From contig CM037587.1 of assembly GCA_021018995.1 (NCBI GenBank), positions 4,404,866-4,468,865 of the forward strand: 64,000 bases of DNA. The letters are read 5' to 3'. Below are positions 11,982 to 24,000 of this stretch, one piece after another. The position numbers and the translations under genes were made by a program. The DNA comes from Chloranthus sessilifolius. Taxonomy: Eukaryota > Streptophyta > Magnoliopsida > Chloranthales > Chloranthaceae. The notes beneath the pieces were generated by a model. It saw only the letters and a program-made list of their open reading frames with translations, searched no databases and was not told the origin of the DNA. Positions within the stretch are counted from its first letter, which is position 1. Every line of letters starts with the position of its first letter.

Positions 11982-13320
11982 TGTAGACACTCAAATTTGG
12001 CCCAAGGCCCGGTCAACTCGTACTTCGAGAAAGATATACTTCCGAGCTTTTGAGAGCACTTATCAGACCCATTGGACCCTTAGAGCCCTTCTCGAACCCT
12101 TAGAATACTTCCCAGACCCTTAGTAGACCCATTGGATCCTTACCAGACCTATCTCAGGCCCACAAGTCCCTCTTTGGGATTAGTGGGAAAAAATGGCTAT
12201 GCGTGCATAGAGCAATTTTGGTCAACATTTGGCATGCGTTCATAGTATGCATGCATAGCCAAACTATCTCTTCCCTAGAAGTGAGCCCCAGTACGGGCTC
12301 TAACTTCTCAGTTCTGAACTAGGAGTTTAAAGCATGCGTGCATACTATGTATACTAGCCTTAAAAACTTGCATTTTTGAAAAGTGAGAGATTTTGACTTT
12401 TTTTATTTGACTTGTGGACTTTCCTATAGTTTGGGGTGTATTTCTTTAAGACCCTTATGCCCCTCTAAGCCTTAGGAACCACCCTTATGTAATTCAAGTG
12501 GCTACTCCATCATCCACCATTAAAATCACATTTCCCTTTTCTCCAAACCTTAGAAATCCCAAAATCCTTAGATCTCCGTGTTATCTAATTATTAATCCCC
12601 ATTAGAGCCTTAATAGCCTCCCTAATCACTCCCTACTCTATGAATAGAGACCCCCACCCCTCACTTTTCTAATCTTGAAAAACTTCTAAAAAAGAAAGCT
12701 CTAGCTAAATATTCCTCCATCTAGACTTCAACCCTCCAAGCCTTGAAACCCTAACCCATCTCATACCACCACACTTCCCTCATTACCATTTACAAACCTT
12801 AGCAAGTTAGGAGATCCTAGATCATCCCTCATACCAAGCTTTAGCTAAGTTAGGACCTTTCTCCAACCCATTGTGCTATAGAAAGCTCATCGGAGTTAGC
12901 ATCAACCCGAAGATCCGACGACGGTGCTACAAGGGCCCGAGAGCTCCAGCTCTCCCCTCTCTTCCTCTACTTTCTATTTTCTCCCTTGCTTTTCCCTTAT
13001 CCTTGGATTTGAGCCATTATGCAAGGGGAAGTGTTGTTCGGGCAAGAGGAAGTGTTGTTCATTTTTTTTTCTTTTATTTTATGCTTGACCATAGTAGAGA
13101 TCGCTTACGAGCGGACCGATTGGGTGCCTAACACCTTCCCGATTTGGTAATCAAAGTCCTTACTTAGAAGCTTTGGCGTAGATCGGCAATCCGGAGTCAA
13201 ATCTAACACTTCAGAGCACATGATATTGATTTAGGGTATCCTGGCACACCAAAAGTTTCGGGTAGCGACTCCATAATTTTAGTGCATTGTAACGACTGAC
13301 CCGCAAGGTCCACGGTTGCA
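11982..13320 (+). mobile_element. Complete gypsy (Tat-like) LTR
   Basis: The LTR starts TGTAGACACTC at 11982 and ends GGTTGCA at about 13320, directly before a primer binding site. It carries GGGTGCCTAACACCTTCCC at about 13113-13131, a block I recognise from many plant Tat/Ogre-type LTRs near the transcript end. Length is about 1.34 kb. Short ORFs inside are incidental. Confidence 0.8.
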
Positions 13321-13324
13321 CAGA

Positions 13325-13342
13325 TGGCGACTCCGCTGGGGA
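13325..13342 (+). other. Retroelement primer binding site
   Basis: TGGCGACTCCGCTGGGGA follows the LTR end by a few bases. This is the usual PBS of plant Tat/Ogre-type gypsy elements, generally taken to pair with a tRNA-Arg 3' end. It fixes the LTR boundary and the plus orientation. Confidence 0.8.
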
Positions 13343-14760
13343 TAGTTTTCAGAGCTTCTACTTAAAGTTGGCACCATTGCATGTGTTTTTCATCTTTTTG
13401 CTCTTTTTTGTCTCTATCGGCCTAGTCGTTTGATTGACCCCATGCTTTTTCACTATGTACTTACCCCTACGATTCCTTGCACTTTTTGCCTAGTCACTTG
13501 ACTGGCACGTTCTTACTTTCCGCACTTTAAATTCCTGCAATTTATTTTACGTCATTTTTATTGAGTCGCTTGACTGACACTTTTGTTTTTACTTACCTCT
13601 ACGATTCAGTACTTTACATTTTAGCCTAGTAGCTTGACTAACATCGCATTTTTTTCTACTAGTTGACATATTTCACTATTGAATGCCGGCCCGTGGTGGC
13701 AGCACGGGACTCTCATAGCCCGGCTTGTGAACGGTGGCAAAAGGCCCCATTTGGACTTCAGCATAACCTCCTTGAAATGAAGGATAAAATGAATTAAAAG
13801 GGACACAATAACTTATTTTTTCTCACAGGTAGTTTTTGTAAAAGGGAGGAAAAATTAGGCAGCTGTATACCCACCCCCGGTCCGAAGTAGAGTGGCAGCC
13901 CTTGTGGTAATGATCTCGAAAAGGACTACCCCATCTACTACCTGAGAAGGTGTTTTACACTGGAGGTATATCGGGTGGGTGACCAAACTTGTTATGGAGC
14001 CTAAAACCACAAGGAGAGCGCTAGTAAAATCGAAATGGCCTTGTATCCCTAGGCACGGAAAGGAGGGACCTGATAAAGCTAAGAAAAAAGTCTAGAGAGG
14101 TATTGCCTCGAAAGCCCAAGTTAAAGACCAATTTTAGCCGGGCAAAAAAATAAAAAAAAAATAAAAATAAATATATATATAAGCCATGAGTGCATAGTAT
14201 GCACACACAGCCAAAAAGCAAGCTCCAGAAAGCCTTGCATGCATAGTATGCACGCATCTCAGATTTTTGCATTTGCACGCATAATATGCACGCATAGCTT
14301 AGCTGTTGTGTGTTCAAAATTGGGGCTTCTTCACAGTTCCCTGAACCCCCATTTGTCAATTTCGAGACTCCTGATACTCCCTACATTCTAAAAGTACCCA
14401 ACACTCTGGGTGGTTAAGAGAGGTCACCCTCTTATTTGCTCTTTCGGGAGATCACAGTATCGCGGAAAAATTCATGAGCTTAAAGATCAAGAGATCTTTC
14501 TTTGATTCTTAAGAGGGCATTCGGGTCCCATCGTAGGAAGCTTTGGGGGTGTTAACACCATCCAAGAAGGTAATTTAAAGGCCCTGAAAAGTACCAAAGA
14601 AGAAAAAAGAAATTCAAAAAAAATTGTTCAAAAGATTCAAAAAACAAAATCATTCTAAAATCAAAATAAAAAATAATTGTTCAAAAGATTCAAAAAACAA
14701 AATCATTCTAAAATCAAAATAAAAAATAAAAAAAAATAAAAAATCTTCCAAAAGCCAAAA
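13343..14760 (+). mobile_element. 5' untranslated leader of Tat-like element
   Basis: Non-coding sequence follows the PBS. Phrases such as CCTAGTCRCTTGACTGRCA recur at about 13423, 13490 and 13563. A later block at 13860-13990 (GGCAGCCCTTGTGGTAATGATCTCG) resembles long leaders of Tat elements. Near 14170-14300 and again at 12195-12345 lie GCATAGTATGCACGCAT-type palindromic repeats. Imperfect A-rich duplications fill 14600-14730. No gag domain is recognised. Confidence 0.55.
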
Positions 14761-14890
14761 ATTGACAAAAACTTGTGTTGCCGTAACCACAGCATCACCG
14801 AACCCTCCATCATCCCGTGGGGAAAGAGGAAGGAAAAAGAAATTTTTTTATCCTTATCCAAGAAATCCATACCCCATCTGCTATCAAACC

Positions 14891-15271
14891 ATGTCTTGGG
14901 CAGTCAATCTGGCCCTCATTGATCCGAACTCATCCCCGCAACATCCCTGTACAGAGGAGATTCCCATCTCCAATCCCTCAACCCAATCCCCATTTAATGT
15001 CATCAAACCATTTGGTGCACTCATTTTTCCTTCCACGTCAATCCAAGATGCACCCAATTTCCCCTCCACATCAACTCAAGGTGCACCCAATTTTCCCCCT
15101 ACGTCAACCCAATTTTCTCCCACGTCAAGTGAATCATCTTCATCCACCCCCATAACAGATCCTATAGCCATCCACATTCACCCCCATAACAAAAAAATTG
15201 TTGCTGCTAGTCTTGTTGCTATTGAAACGACAAGGTTTTTTGTTAATAGCGACAGTTTTGGCTGCTACTAA
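14891..15271 (+). CDS. Pro/Ser/Thr-rich ORF, possible truncated gag
   Basis: From the ATG at 14891 the frame reads MSWAVNLALIDPNSS, then about four copies of a PTSTQ-APNF-like repeat unit (residues about 45-80), then a Ser-rich stretch. The last part, from about 15187, is not native: it reads into a CACTA MITE, so the original C-terminus is lost. Position after a Tat leader suggests a gag-proximal product, but no known domain is visible and it may be chance low-complexity sequence. Confidence 0.25.
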   Translation: MSWAVNLALIDPNSSPQHPCTEEIPISNPSTQSPFNVIKPFGALIFPSTSIQDAPNFPSTSTQGAPNFPPTSTQFSPTSSESSSSTPITDPIAIHIHPHNKKIVAASLVAIETTRFFVNSDSFGCY

Positions 15272-15291
15272 TATTCTAATTTTTTATAGTG
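15187..15291. mobile_element. CACTA MITE, left end missing
   Basis: The right part aligns by eye to the complete elements at 53116-53267 and 57524-57686 (AACAAAAAAATTG, TAGTC-TGTTGCTATTG, GTTAATAGCGACAG) and ends TTTTTTATAGTG. The CACTA left terminus is absent. Confidence 0.7.
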
Positions 15292-15299
15292 CCTATTTG

Positions 15300-15464
15300 A
15301 AAATAAAATAAAATAATAGAGGTATCGGCCGAAACCGATATCTTATTGGCCGATACCCAATACGTATCGACCGATACGGGCCTGTATCTACCGAAACTGA
15401 TACTGAGTTGAGATATTGATACGTATCAGGGCCGATACGAATCGGTTTGCCGAAAAACGATATG
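15300..15464. mobile_element. GTATCGG hAT-type MITE, left part
   Basis: Dense GTATCGGCC/GGCCGATAC palindromic units match the ends of the hAT element in CPS intron 1. The element resumes after the solo LTR at 18589-18625, ending CGATTTTTGATACCATG. The two parts are therefore one MITE split by the LTR. Confidence 0.65.
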
Positions 15465-18400
15465 TGTGACAGCCCGAATTTTCCCAACCTAAATTTTATG
15501 AGATATATAATTTTATTTTTTTAAAATCAAAATCAAATGGGAAAATCTGGACCGCCAGATCATAGATCACAATCTGATACAGAATATTTAATGCAAACAT
15601 AAGATATAATTAAAACCTCAAGTTCTAATATTCAATAAGAACAGAAGTAAACAAACACAAGTGATAGCCAACCATCACCTAACAGTAATGTACAACAATA
15701 CAAAAGTACCAAGTCTTAACTTACCAAAACCACAATATCTGAAATCTACGATCCCAAAACAGAAGACAAAAGCGAAAGATCCTATTCTTCAGTATGTAAT
15801 CTAGGCCGTCCTCAAACCTATACCTGTGACGTATAGTCGGGGGTGAGCTAACATCTAAGCTCAGTAGAAGAATATCAATAGCAGTTATATCTTACTAACG
15901 ATAGAGTTCAAAGTAGAAGCAGATCAGATATTAAAAGACGAAATTCAAAGATTTAATAGATCAGATATTTGATGACAGAACAAAAGTGATAACAGAGCAG
16001 AGATTTGATGACAGAGACAAAAGCTTGTATTTTCCTATTCACTATTCTCAATTCACTAATTTGATGTTCAAGGTTCATATTCCATCATTTACTGTTTAAT
16101 GATTCAAATGTCCTCATTCACACTTCACTCACTCTGTTCATTTCATTCACTGTGTTCACTTCACTCACTCAGTACTCACTTCACTCACTGTGTTCACTTA
16201 TGTATGCTATGCAATGCGTATAGATCACTGTCGTATCGGCCCACTTGTATGCTATGCAATGCGTACGAATCACTGCCGTATCGGCTCACTTGTATGTTAT
16301 GCAATGCGTATGGATGGCCGCCGTACCGACCCACTTGTCAATGTCCACTCACAGTCAAATGTTCAGATATATTCTCAATATTCTCATTCACACTCAGATA
16401 CAGGGTTCAAGGTACTTAACTTAATGACTCAAAAATAATTCTATCTCATTTATGAATTCAAAGTCCAATCATCCTACGACTAATGCTTCACCTTTTAATA
16501 TCTAATCAAATTCCAAAACTCCTGGTCAAAGTCTTCAAGGATTCAAATATAGTCAGATTTCATCACTCATAATCTAGTTTCACTTCCTATAATTTCAATT
16601 GTCTTAAATAAAATGAGAATGGGTCATAGTGCTATATCTTCGTAATCACTTTTTTCAAGGGACAGGATCTGTAGTAACCTGGATATACTTTGTGTGGCAT
16701 CTCATAACACCATAGAGGGGTTACATTCGTACATGGACACTTACGTTCCAAGTTTCACATGTCTGAAAAATGACTCAAGCTCAAAAGTCATGTCTTTTCA
16801 TATTACACTCTCTTAGCATACATATTTCTTTATTCATTCAAATTCACAGTTTGTATGCAAATTTAGACAGAACAGATCATAACAAAAATAGAGAGGATTA
16901 GATTTAACAAAGTGAACGTATCATTAGAACGAATTAGATCAAACATAACTGAACAAAACGAATCGAATCAAAAGAGGACAAACAGAACAATCAGATCATA
17001 TGTGGAAACAAGAAGGAAACAAAACATATCAAAATGGAAGTAAGGCATTCGATCAAATATCAAATTTGAAACCATAAAAAACTATGAATCAAATTTATAA
17101 AATATAATTTTCGTTGAGTTTCCTTTACACCGGATTCGGAGCCGTTCAAAGTAATAAAAAAGTCCTCATCTACGACCTCCAACTCTCAATATACATCACA
17201 CATACAATGATGGATTAAGAACTAATTCTAATTATTAACAAATTTGACGTATTTATATGATTTCCTAAAAATGAGATGAAAATAGGCAAGTTCTTGCTAA
17301 CTTAGAATTTGACCCAAATTTCTACTTAATTTTGACCCTTAAAACAGTTGATTCATAAGTTAGTTAATTCATAAAAGTTGTAGAGATCATTGTTCTCTTT
17401 CCAATGCCATAAGAATCGCGTCAATCAAAGTTCGGAGCAAAAAGTGATAGCCAAAATACCGAAGCTGTATCGGCACATTCAGTCAAACTCGAACTTGGAT
17501 TTCAAATTCGAACTTCAATTTCTTCAGAAATCTGGCACCTCTATTGTTAAAATCGGAGTTCGATTTCTTCAGAAATCTGGCATCTTTGTTGTCAAAATCA
17601 AACTTCGATTTTAAATTTCGAACGTCGATTTCTAATTTGAACGTTCGATTTTCCAATTCGATGCTCGATTTTCTTGGGTTCAGAACCCTTCGACTTCTTC
17701 CTTAGTCTATTTTTTTCTCCAAAACTAATCCGATTTTTTCCTTTTTTCACATACGAACCAATCTATATTTAGAGATAATTTATACAACCATAAATCATTA
17801 AAATCAAAGGAATTCTAACCTTTTTGCCGATTAATCTTGTGGCTTTAAGAAGTGTTGCCCAATGAGGCAGAGCGAAACCTTGAATTTTCATAGCGACTTC
17901 AAGGAGATTGATCACAGGTATTCAACAAGAAGTTGTCAATGATCCACGTATCAATTTCAACCTTCTTAACGCTCGGTTAACAATCGCGAGATGGAATGCT
18001 TCTTGAAAATGGGGTTTCTAACGAAAAAGGGTTTGAACGGCTTGAAGTTCTCGGATCTCTAACGGTTGGAATTCACCAAAGGCGGACATTCATGCGATAT
18101 TGGCGTCATGTGCTTTGCAAAGGTTGTGGAGGTTGCGACGCAATTGCAATCGAAATCTCACAAGGGTTCGAAGGAGACAGAAATACAATGGTCGGGTCAG
18201 CTCTCTCTCTTTCTCTCTCTACAAAATCAAAAGGCTAACTTAGCCATTAAGCAACCCCTCTCTCTTATAATCATATGAAACCTAACAAATATTAAGGATA
18301 TTTGTTTTCTAAGTTCTATTCAAACCTCACAGGTTCAATTAGGTTCAGTTAGGGCGCTGAGCGGCGTACCTAGAGTTGGTGCATGGCTTTTCCACTAAAA

Positions 18401-18588
18401 GTCCAAAGTAAGACCCAACTGATCTTTTATACGCTATTCATTCTTATATTATTTAAATATTTCTTTTCATACAATTTCTCCCAAAATTATTTAATTATTT
18501 ATTTAACAATTAAGGCAACATCAGTTTTCGTGCCAGCCACGCACACGGAATTAGTTGAGTTCGGGTTCAAACATTTCAGGTTATTACA
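15465..18588. mobile_element. Solo LTR, copy 1 (3.1 kb)
   Basis: The element starts TGTGACAGCCCGAATTTT and ends GGTTATTACA. The flanking 5-mers are ATATG (left) and ATACG (right), a one-mismatch target duplication. It shares CTGTGACGTATAGTCGGGG near 15825 with copies 2 and 3, and an ATTCGAACKTCGATTT-like palindromic stretch at 17460-17680. No pol domains are seen, so this is an LTR left by recombination. Orientation is undetermined because both strands read TG...CA. Confidence 0.75.
16202..16336. repeat. 3 x 45 bp tandem repeat in solo LTR
   Basis: Three copies of a 45-bp unit begin GTATGCTATGCAATGCGTA and end CACTT. The period is a multiple of three, so it makes open frames that are not genes. 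Confidence 0.9.
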
Positions 18589-18625
18589 ATACGTATCGGT
18601 ATTGGCCGATTTTTGATACCATGGT
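18589..18625. mobile_element. GTATCGG MITE, right part
   Basis: Continuation of the MITE at 15300-15464: GTATCGGTATTGGCCGAT followed by the terminal TTTTTGATACCATG. Confidence 0.6.
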
Positions 18626-18855
18626 ATCACCTCACACATTTTGGTGCATCAAATTTTTTTCTCCTTTAACCACAGTTTAGACAGTAGATATATATTAGAT
18701 CATGTCCAAATCTTTTGGGTAGCCTCTAATCATCTTGGGGCAAGTTACCATAGCACTTGATCCCTTGTATTGGTGTCATGTGGACCCCACCTGATTCAAA
18801 TGCATTACGTGGATCCCACTTGGTTCAAATGCATGCATCTGCCATGCATTCTAAC

Positions 18856-18920
<65 letters not shown>

Positions 18921-20299
18921 CTCACTTAATAAATAAATTTAAGATAAGGAGAAATATGAAATTGAATTCTCAAAGTAACATTGAGGATCTAAATGATATT
19001 TTCAGTTTTTGAATGAACCTAAATGCATTAAAAAAAAATAGATCTCATTCTATAAAAAAAAAAATACACAAGTTAAGATTCTCTTCTGTCCAATGGTTCT
19101 AAAATCAATTGAACACCATATATGATGATATGATTATTGCCCTACTGATATAATGATCTTTGATTTCTTACAACTGTTATTTTCCAAAAAATAATAATAT
19201 TATTTTTATTTATTTTTTTATGCTCGTTGTAGATGTTGCTTTCATTATTATTCTTTTATTGTTGGACATATTTGTATTTTGTGCATGATATATGGGTCCG
19301 GGGATCGGGGACTCAAACGCCCGAGTCCCGGAATGTATCGGCCAAACTTGCCAATATTGAAGTTTGTTATTTTTTCTTTTGAAATATTAAAAATATATAA
19401 ATAATTTAAAATATTTAAAATAATTAATTATCCAAAAGGCATTTTTGGTAAGGAGCTAAAACTTACACACAATTTGTAACATGACACTTAATTAAAAAGA
19501 AAGATTGTTCGTATAGTTGGTTATCATGTCAGTCTACCACACTGATGTAACGGTCATTGAGGCCAAACATTTGATTTGTCGAGTCAACAATTGAATCAGC
19601 TGCTGGCCATTGACTATACTAAATTAGATGATAGAGATCAATTTTCATGCTAATCTTTGGCCTCAAACAGTTTTATATCATGCTCTTCTATTCAATGCGG
19701 CACATAACCCAAATAGAACTGTTTAGTCATGTGCCACGGTCCAAATCTCGTGTGCAAGATAACACCCTTTTTGGTTTGGGTACCTCTATTTGCAGACACG
19801 CATTCTCAGAAAGCGCTCACATCCTAGATCCCTTGAAAATCTGAAATTGACCATACAACAAATTAGAGGTAATATCACATGGATAATGGCTCCTGGCCGA
19901 CATTTAAACACCATGTCACTTTTTATCTCACACCACTGAATTGTGATTTATCATTGTTTCATGTGGCACACATCTATGATCAATCCAAATTTCGCAAGTG
20001 GCAATCCTTCGTTGGAACATGTTCCAACCAAAGAATCTTTCTTATAAATGGATGTAAACCATCCGATTGGTAAACTTTAATATTAGCCATCAAAATTAAA
20101 AAAAATCGTTGATATTAGAGTGTATAGATCGGATGGTTCAAATATTTCCAAAATGTGATTTTTTTACCTATAGCTCTTAAATTGATGAAATATCCTCTGA
20201 CAATATGGATTTCTAATATCATAAGTTAATAAATGTTGTAAGATCGCTTAAACACCATTTGGTGTCAATATCATATCGGGTGAAGGCTAATTCGATGCA
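18626..20299. other. Intergenic, no gene seen
   Basis: AT-rich sequence without supported coding potential. It holds a 28-unit TA tract at about 18862-18917 and a diverged GGCCAAACTTGCC segment near 19335, possibly a MITE relic. Confidence 0.5.
18862..18917. repeat. (TA)n microsatellite
   Basis: Uninterrupted TA dinucleotides over about 56 bp. Confidence 0.95.
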
Positions 20300-20755
20300 T
20301 ATTGTGTTAGAGTGCACCTTATTTAATAACTACCAAATAAGTTACGGAAACCATATTAGCATGCACCTTATTTGATAACTACCACATCAGTTATTATCAA
20401 ATAAGGTGCACTCTAACATGATAGTCACGTGCACCTTATTTGATAACTAAGTTAAGTTATATAAACCATATTAGCGTACACCTTATTTGATAACTACCAT
20501 ATCAATTATTATTAAATAAGGTGCACGCTAACATAATATTAGGGTGCACCTAATTTGATAACTATATGTGCACCTTATTTGATAATTAACAATTTAGCAT
20601 GCATAACAATTGCAATCTAAAGCATGTTAGCGTGCACTTTATTTGACAAGTACCACATCAGTTTTCTAAACCAATTGTAAGTAATTACTAAAGAACACGC
20701 TAACATGGTTTAGATAACTAATGTGGTAGTTATCAAATAAAGTAAAGGCTAACAT
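20300..20755. repeat. Array of direct and inverted GTGCACCTTATTTGATAA units
   Basis: At least eight copies of GTGCACCTTATTTGATAACTA or its reverse complement alternate with (A)CCACATCAGTTA and GTTAGCGTGCAC. This forms nested hairpins that end about 70 bp upstream of the TATA box of the CPS-type gene. One unit includes a CACGTG core near 20428. Confidence 0.85.
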
Positions 20756-20823
20756 ATCGGATGAGCCAGATTGACCGAGCACCAACTCTAGTGCGTGATG
20801 GATCGAGTACCTCTATAGGCCTC

Positions 20824-20830
20824 TATATAA
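20824..20830 (+). promoter_or_regulatory. TATA box of CPS-type gene
   Basis: TATATAA lies 144 bp upstream of the exon 1 ATG. It is followed by a CT-rich 5' leader (CTTTCTCTCTCATTTC near 20895), the usual arrangement of a plant core promoter and leader. Confidence 0.6.
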
Positions 20831-20973
20831 TAAACTACACCAAGAATTGTAACCCAAGCGAAACCTCCCAGATTCCCGATATCAGATTTTGTCACTTTCT
20901 CTCTCATTTCTCTCTATTTTAAAACTCCCGCCATTCATTCTAACCTGTCTCCCAGCTCACCACCCACCGGAAA

Positions 20974-21064
20974 ATGACTTCTCCAGTGACTCTCCCCTGC
21001 ATCTCTCCGGCATTCTACCTACAAAAGCCGCCGCTCTTTTCGTTTCCGATGGTCTGTTTCTCTG
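20974..21064 (+). CDS. CPS: CPS exon 1 (transit peptide)
   Basis: ATG in GGAAAATGAC context. It encodes 30 residues rich in Ser, Pro and Phe with no acidic residue ([16 protein letters not shown], then [11 protein letters not shown]), ending in a split Gly codon before GTACGT. That phase fits exon 2 exactly. The link over a 13.6 kb intron is inferred from phase, transit-peptide character and promoter. Confidence 0.65.
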
Positions 21065-24000
21065 GTACGTTTTAATAATTAGTAGACAAATTTATATTAA
21101 TAATAATAATAATAATAATAATTTTGAATGAAATCTTTATTTAATCAATTTGGGCATGAAGGTGTCTCCATGCATGTCATACGGGTTACGATGCGCTAGA
21201 ATGGTAGGCCTTAACAGAAAAGTTAATAGTGAGAGGAGTTAACGTCCTCTCGTCCATAGATCAAAAATTTGGTTTTTCGATACGTATCATCCAACCTCTA
21301 GAACGATAAGTATCGGCGTATCGGCCAATACATTCAATGTATCATCCTGGTATATTGTTTGTTTTTTTTTTAAATCCCCAAAAATATTATAAAATTCTAA
21401 AAAATTATATTTAATGATTTTTTATTTATTTCAAATTTTTTAAAAATTATTTAAGGCTTATTTGATGCATATTTCAAAATTTTATTAACTCAGAATCTAA
21501 ATCACATTGTACATAAATTATGAATGCTTTAAAAGCTACATTGTACATCAAATATTTACTTTAAAGCCACATTGAATTTTTTGGTGGTTCTTCGCTCTCC
21601 TGATCATCATTAGTGCACTAGTTTTTTCTATAGTGTTGGCTATATTGATACCCATGATCACATGTCCCCCTTGAAACTGAAGCATTAGCAACGAATATGA
21701 CTATGTGTAATAAGTATATGTCGGTTCTTGAAAAATTTGATTGACGAAGTCATATGGCCTGGGGTAGGTTGGTTGAAGGATTGGGTATGGGTTGCTGGTT
21801 GTTGAATCTTCGATGTTTCAAATACTAAATTACTCGAGGCTAGATATAGTATAACCCAAATCATCTTGTGGACCTTGTCGTGGTTAGTAAGATTTTGAAG
21901 CTCCTCTTCCTTCAACCCCTCCACTTCTAAATGTAGGAGTATTGAACATAGTTAACAGAGTCGGCTCATCGTCTCATTCGCCAATACCTCCACAAGAATA
22001 AGAGGGACCAACATCATTATCTCCACCACTAGTGCCAATGTGGGTTTTATCGCCTCTACCATCACCCCACCCCACCACCCCATCATCATCATTATCATCG
22101 TCATTATCCCTTTTATCACTGTCGGGCTACATTTCGTCATCAGATCCAACAACTGAATGGTGATGCAATCTTATTTTCCGCCTAGGTTGTTAGGAAGTTT
22201 GCTCCTCCACTATTCTTTTTTTATCGTCCAGTCATGTAGTGCTCGTACTATCCATCATTGGCGCTTCTCCCTCTTCAATCCACTGATTCAAAGGGTCATC
22301 CTCATTGAATATACAATCCAACTCGATGAGATTAAAATATTCACTATCTGTAAGGTAGAATATGATACATGAATTAGTATATGCCTCGTCAATTACATAT
22401 GAAAATTTGAGATTATCGATAATATAACAAGTGAAATTATACAAACACAACCACAAAATAAATACAGATGATTTTAACGTGAAAAACCCTTTCACAGGTA
22501 ACAATCACGGGATCTATCTCAAATCCAAGGCAAACAATCTACTATGAACAATATATTCTTACAATGCTTATGAATGAAATGCTCTATCACTCATATCACA
22601 ACCAATGATCGCCTCCCACGATTATTCCTTTCATAATATAAAATTATCGCCTTCAACTATCGTCTCTTACGATGGTCCACTCGATTCACACGAGCTAACA
22701 AAACATTTAAAACATAACAAATTCAGCCTCAGATCACAGAGGCAAGATTTTCTCAAAGAGAAGGGAAATGGAGAATTCTCGAGAGAAAAGTTTGAAATGA
22801 AGATCTTTCCCACAAAAGCCTTGCTTCCCGAATCACTAACCATCGGGATACGGACGTCCGTGAATCACTTACTGATGTCTGTGAATTAGTAACTTCCCTC
22901 AACCGTCGGGACACTGACATCCGTGAATCACTCATGGATGTCTGTGGCCAAGGATGTCTGTGAGTTTAGTCACAGATGTTCGTCCATCCAAGGTATTGAA
23001 TCTACTTGACAATCTAACACTTGTTTGAAGCACTTCTTCGTTTGATCATTATTATGACAAAATATCTAACAACATCAAATAAAAATTATATGAAATAAGA
23101 TGTCAAATAATTGCTTACCACGGTTGGTCCTCTGTATATTCCTGACTCTTAATCGCATGTTGTAATGGTAGTAGACTAACTTTTCTAATCGACTCATAGT
23201 TAGTCTATTCATTGTCTTCGTATGAATGAGAGAGAATGTACTCCAATTTCGCTCATAGTTGGATAAAGAATATATTTGCAATAAAACGCGCATGACAATT
23301 CGCCTCAGTATTGGACCATCATGTCCATAATGCATTCACCAATTAACCGAATTATCGTGTTAGATTTGGGATTGTGCTAACCTTGTCCCAAATGACCCAT
23401 ATTTTTTATGGAATATATCAATCTACAAAGATGGAATACAGTAACTCACATATCAATAAACAGATCATATGACTTTTGAGTAAGATGGAATAGAATAACT
23501 CACATCTCTTATGGCTTGAACTTACTCTGCCAACTCAGGCTCCATGGATGACATTGAGTAAACCACTGTACACTTCATCGGCCTTACTCAACTCGAAGCG
23601 TCGTGTTTACTGGAAGGCCGGATTCAAGTAGTGTGTTATACTTAAAATATGAGCAATCTCATCAATTAATGGAAATAGTGAATAATATGAAGGATAATAA
23701 ATAAATATAAATCACTACATAAACAGTTTAACATGTTTTGCCTATGGCATACAAGAATTGGTGGTGGAATTATTTATCCCACCTCTTGTCATTAATCACT
23801 GAATATCGTTTATATTTTATAGAACATTTAGTTTTGATAGTCAATTGCACCTTATCCATTGACTCGTAAGCATACCTCATTATTAGTTTCTCATCACCAT
23901 CTATCAACCTCAATATTTGTACCAATGGGGTAGTGATGGAAATTAGGTGGTCAACATCTGTCCAAAATTGGGTGTTGTAGATCAAGTCAACAACTTAAGT

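Noticed and set aside
16099-16438. Repeat-containing ORFs in solo LTR copy 1
   Set aside because: The frame is kept open by a 45-bp tandem repeat. It lies inside an LTR and has no ATG-based gene structure.
20889-21131. 80-residue ORF running through exon 1
   Set aside because: This frame differs from the transit-peptide frame, starts before the supported ATG and ends in an AAT repeat inside intron 1.
22075-22120. Met-rich ORF over the ATCATC tract as a peptide gene
   Set aside because: Low-complexity trinucleotide repeats in the decayed acidic tail of the hAT transposase explain it.
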